Source: Acidobacteriota bacterium
Lineage (GTDB): Bacteria > Acidobacteriota > Terriglobia > Terriglobales > Acidobacteriaceae
Length of the DNA stretch: 6,706 nucleotides
Assembly: GCA_003225615.1 (NCBI GenBank)
Contig: QIAS01000346.1
Location: 1 to 6,706, forward strand
Reading direction: 5' to 3'
Shown here: one piece after another, positions 6,409 to 6,706 of the stretch
How the letters are laid out: each line of letters opens with the position of its first letter
How positions within the stretch are numbered: position 1 is the first letter of the stretch
The notes under the pieces: model-generated
What the model saw: the letters and a program-made list of their open reading frames with translations, nothing else
Told to the model about the DNA's origin: nothing
Database searches by the model: none
Translations under genes and position numbers: made by a program

Positions 6409-6706
6409 TCGACACCGCTCTTGCCAATGGAGGTGTTTCGCCACATTGTGCGGGTTTGCCGGCGGTGCCGTTCTGGGATCCGCAGTTCTCCTCACTGTTT
6501 GCGTGGTCGTCTCTGGGAACCAGCAGCTACAACGCTGGACAATTCATCATGCGTCATCCGATGACTCATGGGTTGCAGGTAGACTTCGGCTACACCTATT
6601 CGAAGTCGCTTGATCTCGGGTCCGACACAGAACGAGTGAACTCGCAGGGCACGACCTCGACGATTTCGGCGATTTCTTTAGGCACGAGCACGATCCTCAG
6701 CTACAT
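6246..6706 (+). pseudogene. C-terminal continuation of the TonB-dependent receptor in the -1 frame (partial)
   Basis: After the C-tract, the -1 frame is open for 153 codons to the right edge and has no start of its own. It begins IPYFENLFPTAAGGFSATQN and continues with NACPSGF, a typical extracellular-loop segment, then SSLGTSSYNAGQFIMRHPMT and HGLQVDFGYTYSKSLDLGSD. The pattern YNA-x-Q-hydrophobic-x-hydrophobic-R, HGLQ-x-D-F and YTYSKSLD is the alternating strand pattern of the late barrel in Oar-like receptors, so this is the same gene resumed, not a new one. The remaining barrel strands and the terminal aromatic residue lie outside the window. If the frameshift is an error, the intact protein would run from 3514 through 6706 and beyond, at least about 1,064 residues, in line with the usual length of more than 1,000 for this family. 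Confidence 0.85.

Overview
The window looks like chromosome of a soil-type Acidobacteriota (Terriglobia-like) bacterium. This is inferred from a large Oar-like TonB-dependent receptor with an N-terminal carboxypeptidase-regulatory-like domain (a family strongly expanded in that phylum), a multi-POTRA outer-membrane assembly protein with an N-terminal signal peptide, and moderately GC-rich coding sequence. No rRNA, tRNA, CRISPR array, transposase or integrase was seen.

Layout: (1) 1-1331, minus strand: the first 443 codons of a BamA/TamA-family protein with five POTRA-like repeats; its barrel end lies beyond the left edge. (2) 1332-1642: a divergent intergenic region with several short perfect inverted and direct repeats but no convincing gene. 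(3) 1643-3340, plus strand: an exported gamma-glutamyltransferase-family (Ntn-hydrolase) protein of the branch that has TTY rather than TTH at the nucleophile. (4) 3341-3513: a short intergenic region with a weak promoter candidate and a strong Shine-Dalgarno. (5) 3514 to the right edge, plus strand: an Oar-like TonB-dependent receptor. Its reading frame is broken at a run of six C (6240-6245). The original frame ends at a stop at 6408 after 53 unrelated residues, while the -1 frame carries the true family sequence on from 6246 past the right edge.

All three proteins act in the cell envelope: outer-membrane protein assembly, periplasmic peptide or amide hydrolysis, and outer-membrane transport. 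GGT and the receptor are co-oriented but 173 bp apart, so a shared operon is possible but not shown. The item most worth a second look is the C-tract frameshift in the receptor, which could be an assembly error, a phase-variable switch, a decayed gene or (least likely) programmed slippage. Otherwise the region reads as ordinary envelope genes, and I found no clear evidence of a new multi-gene system.
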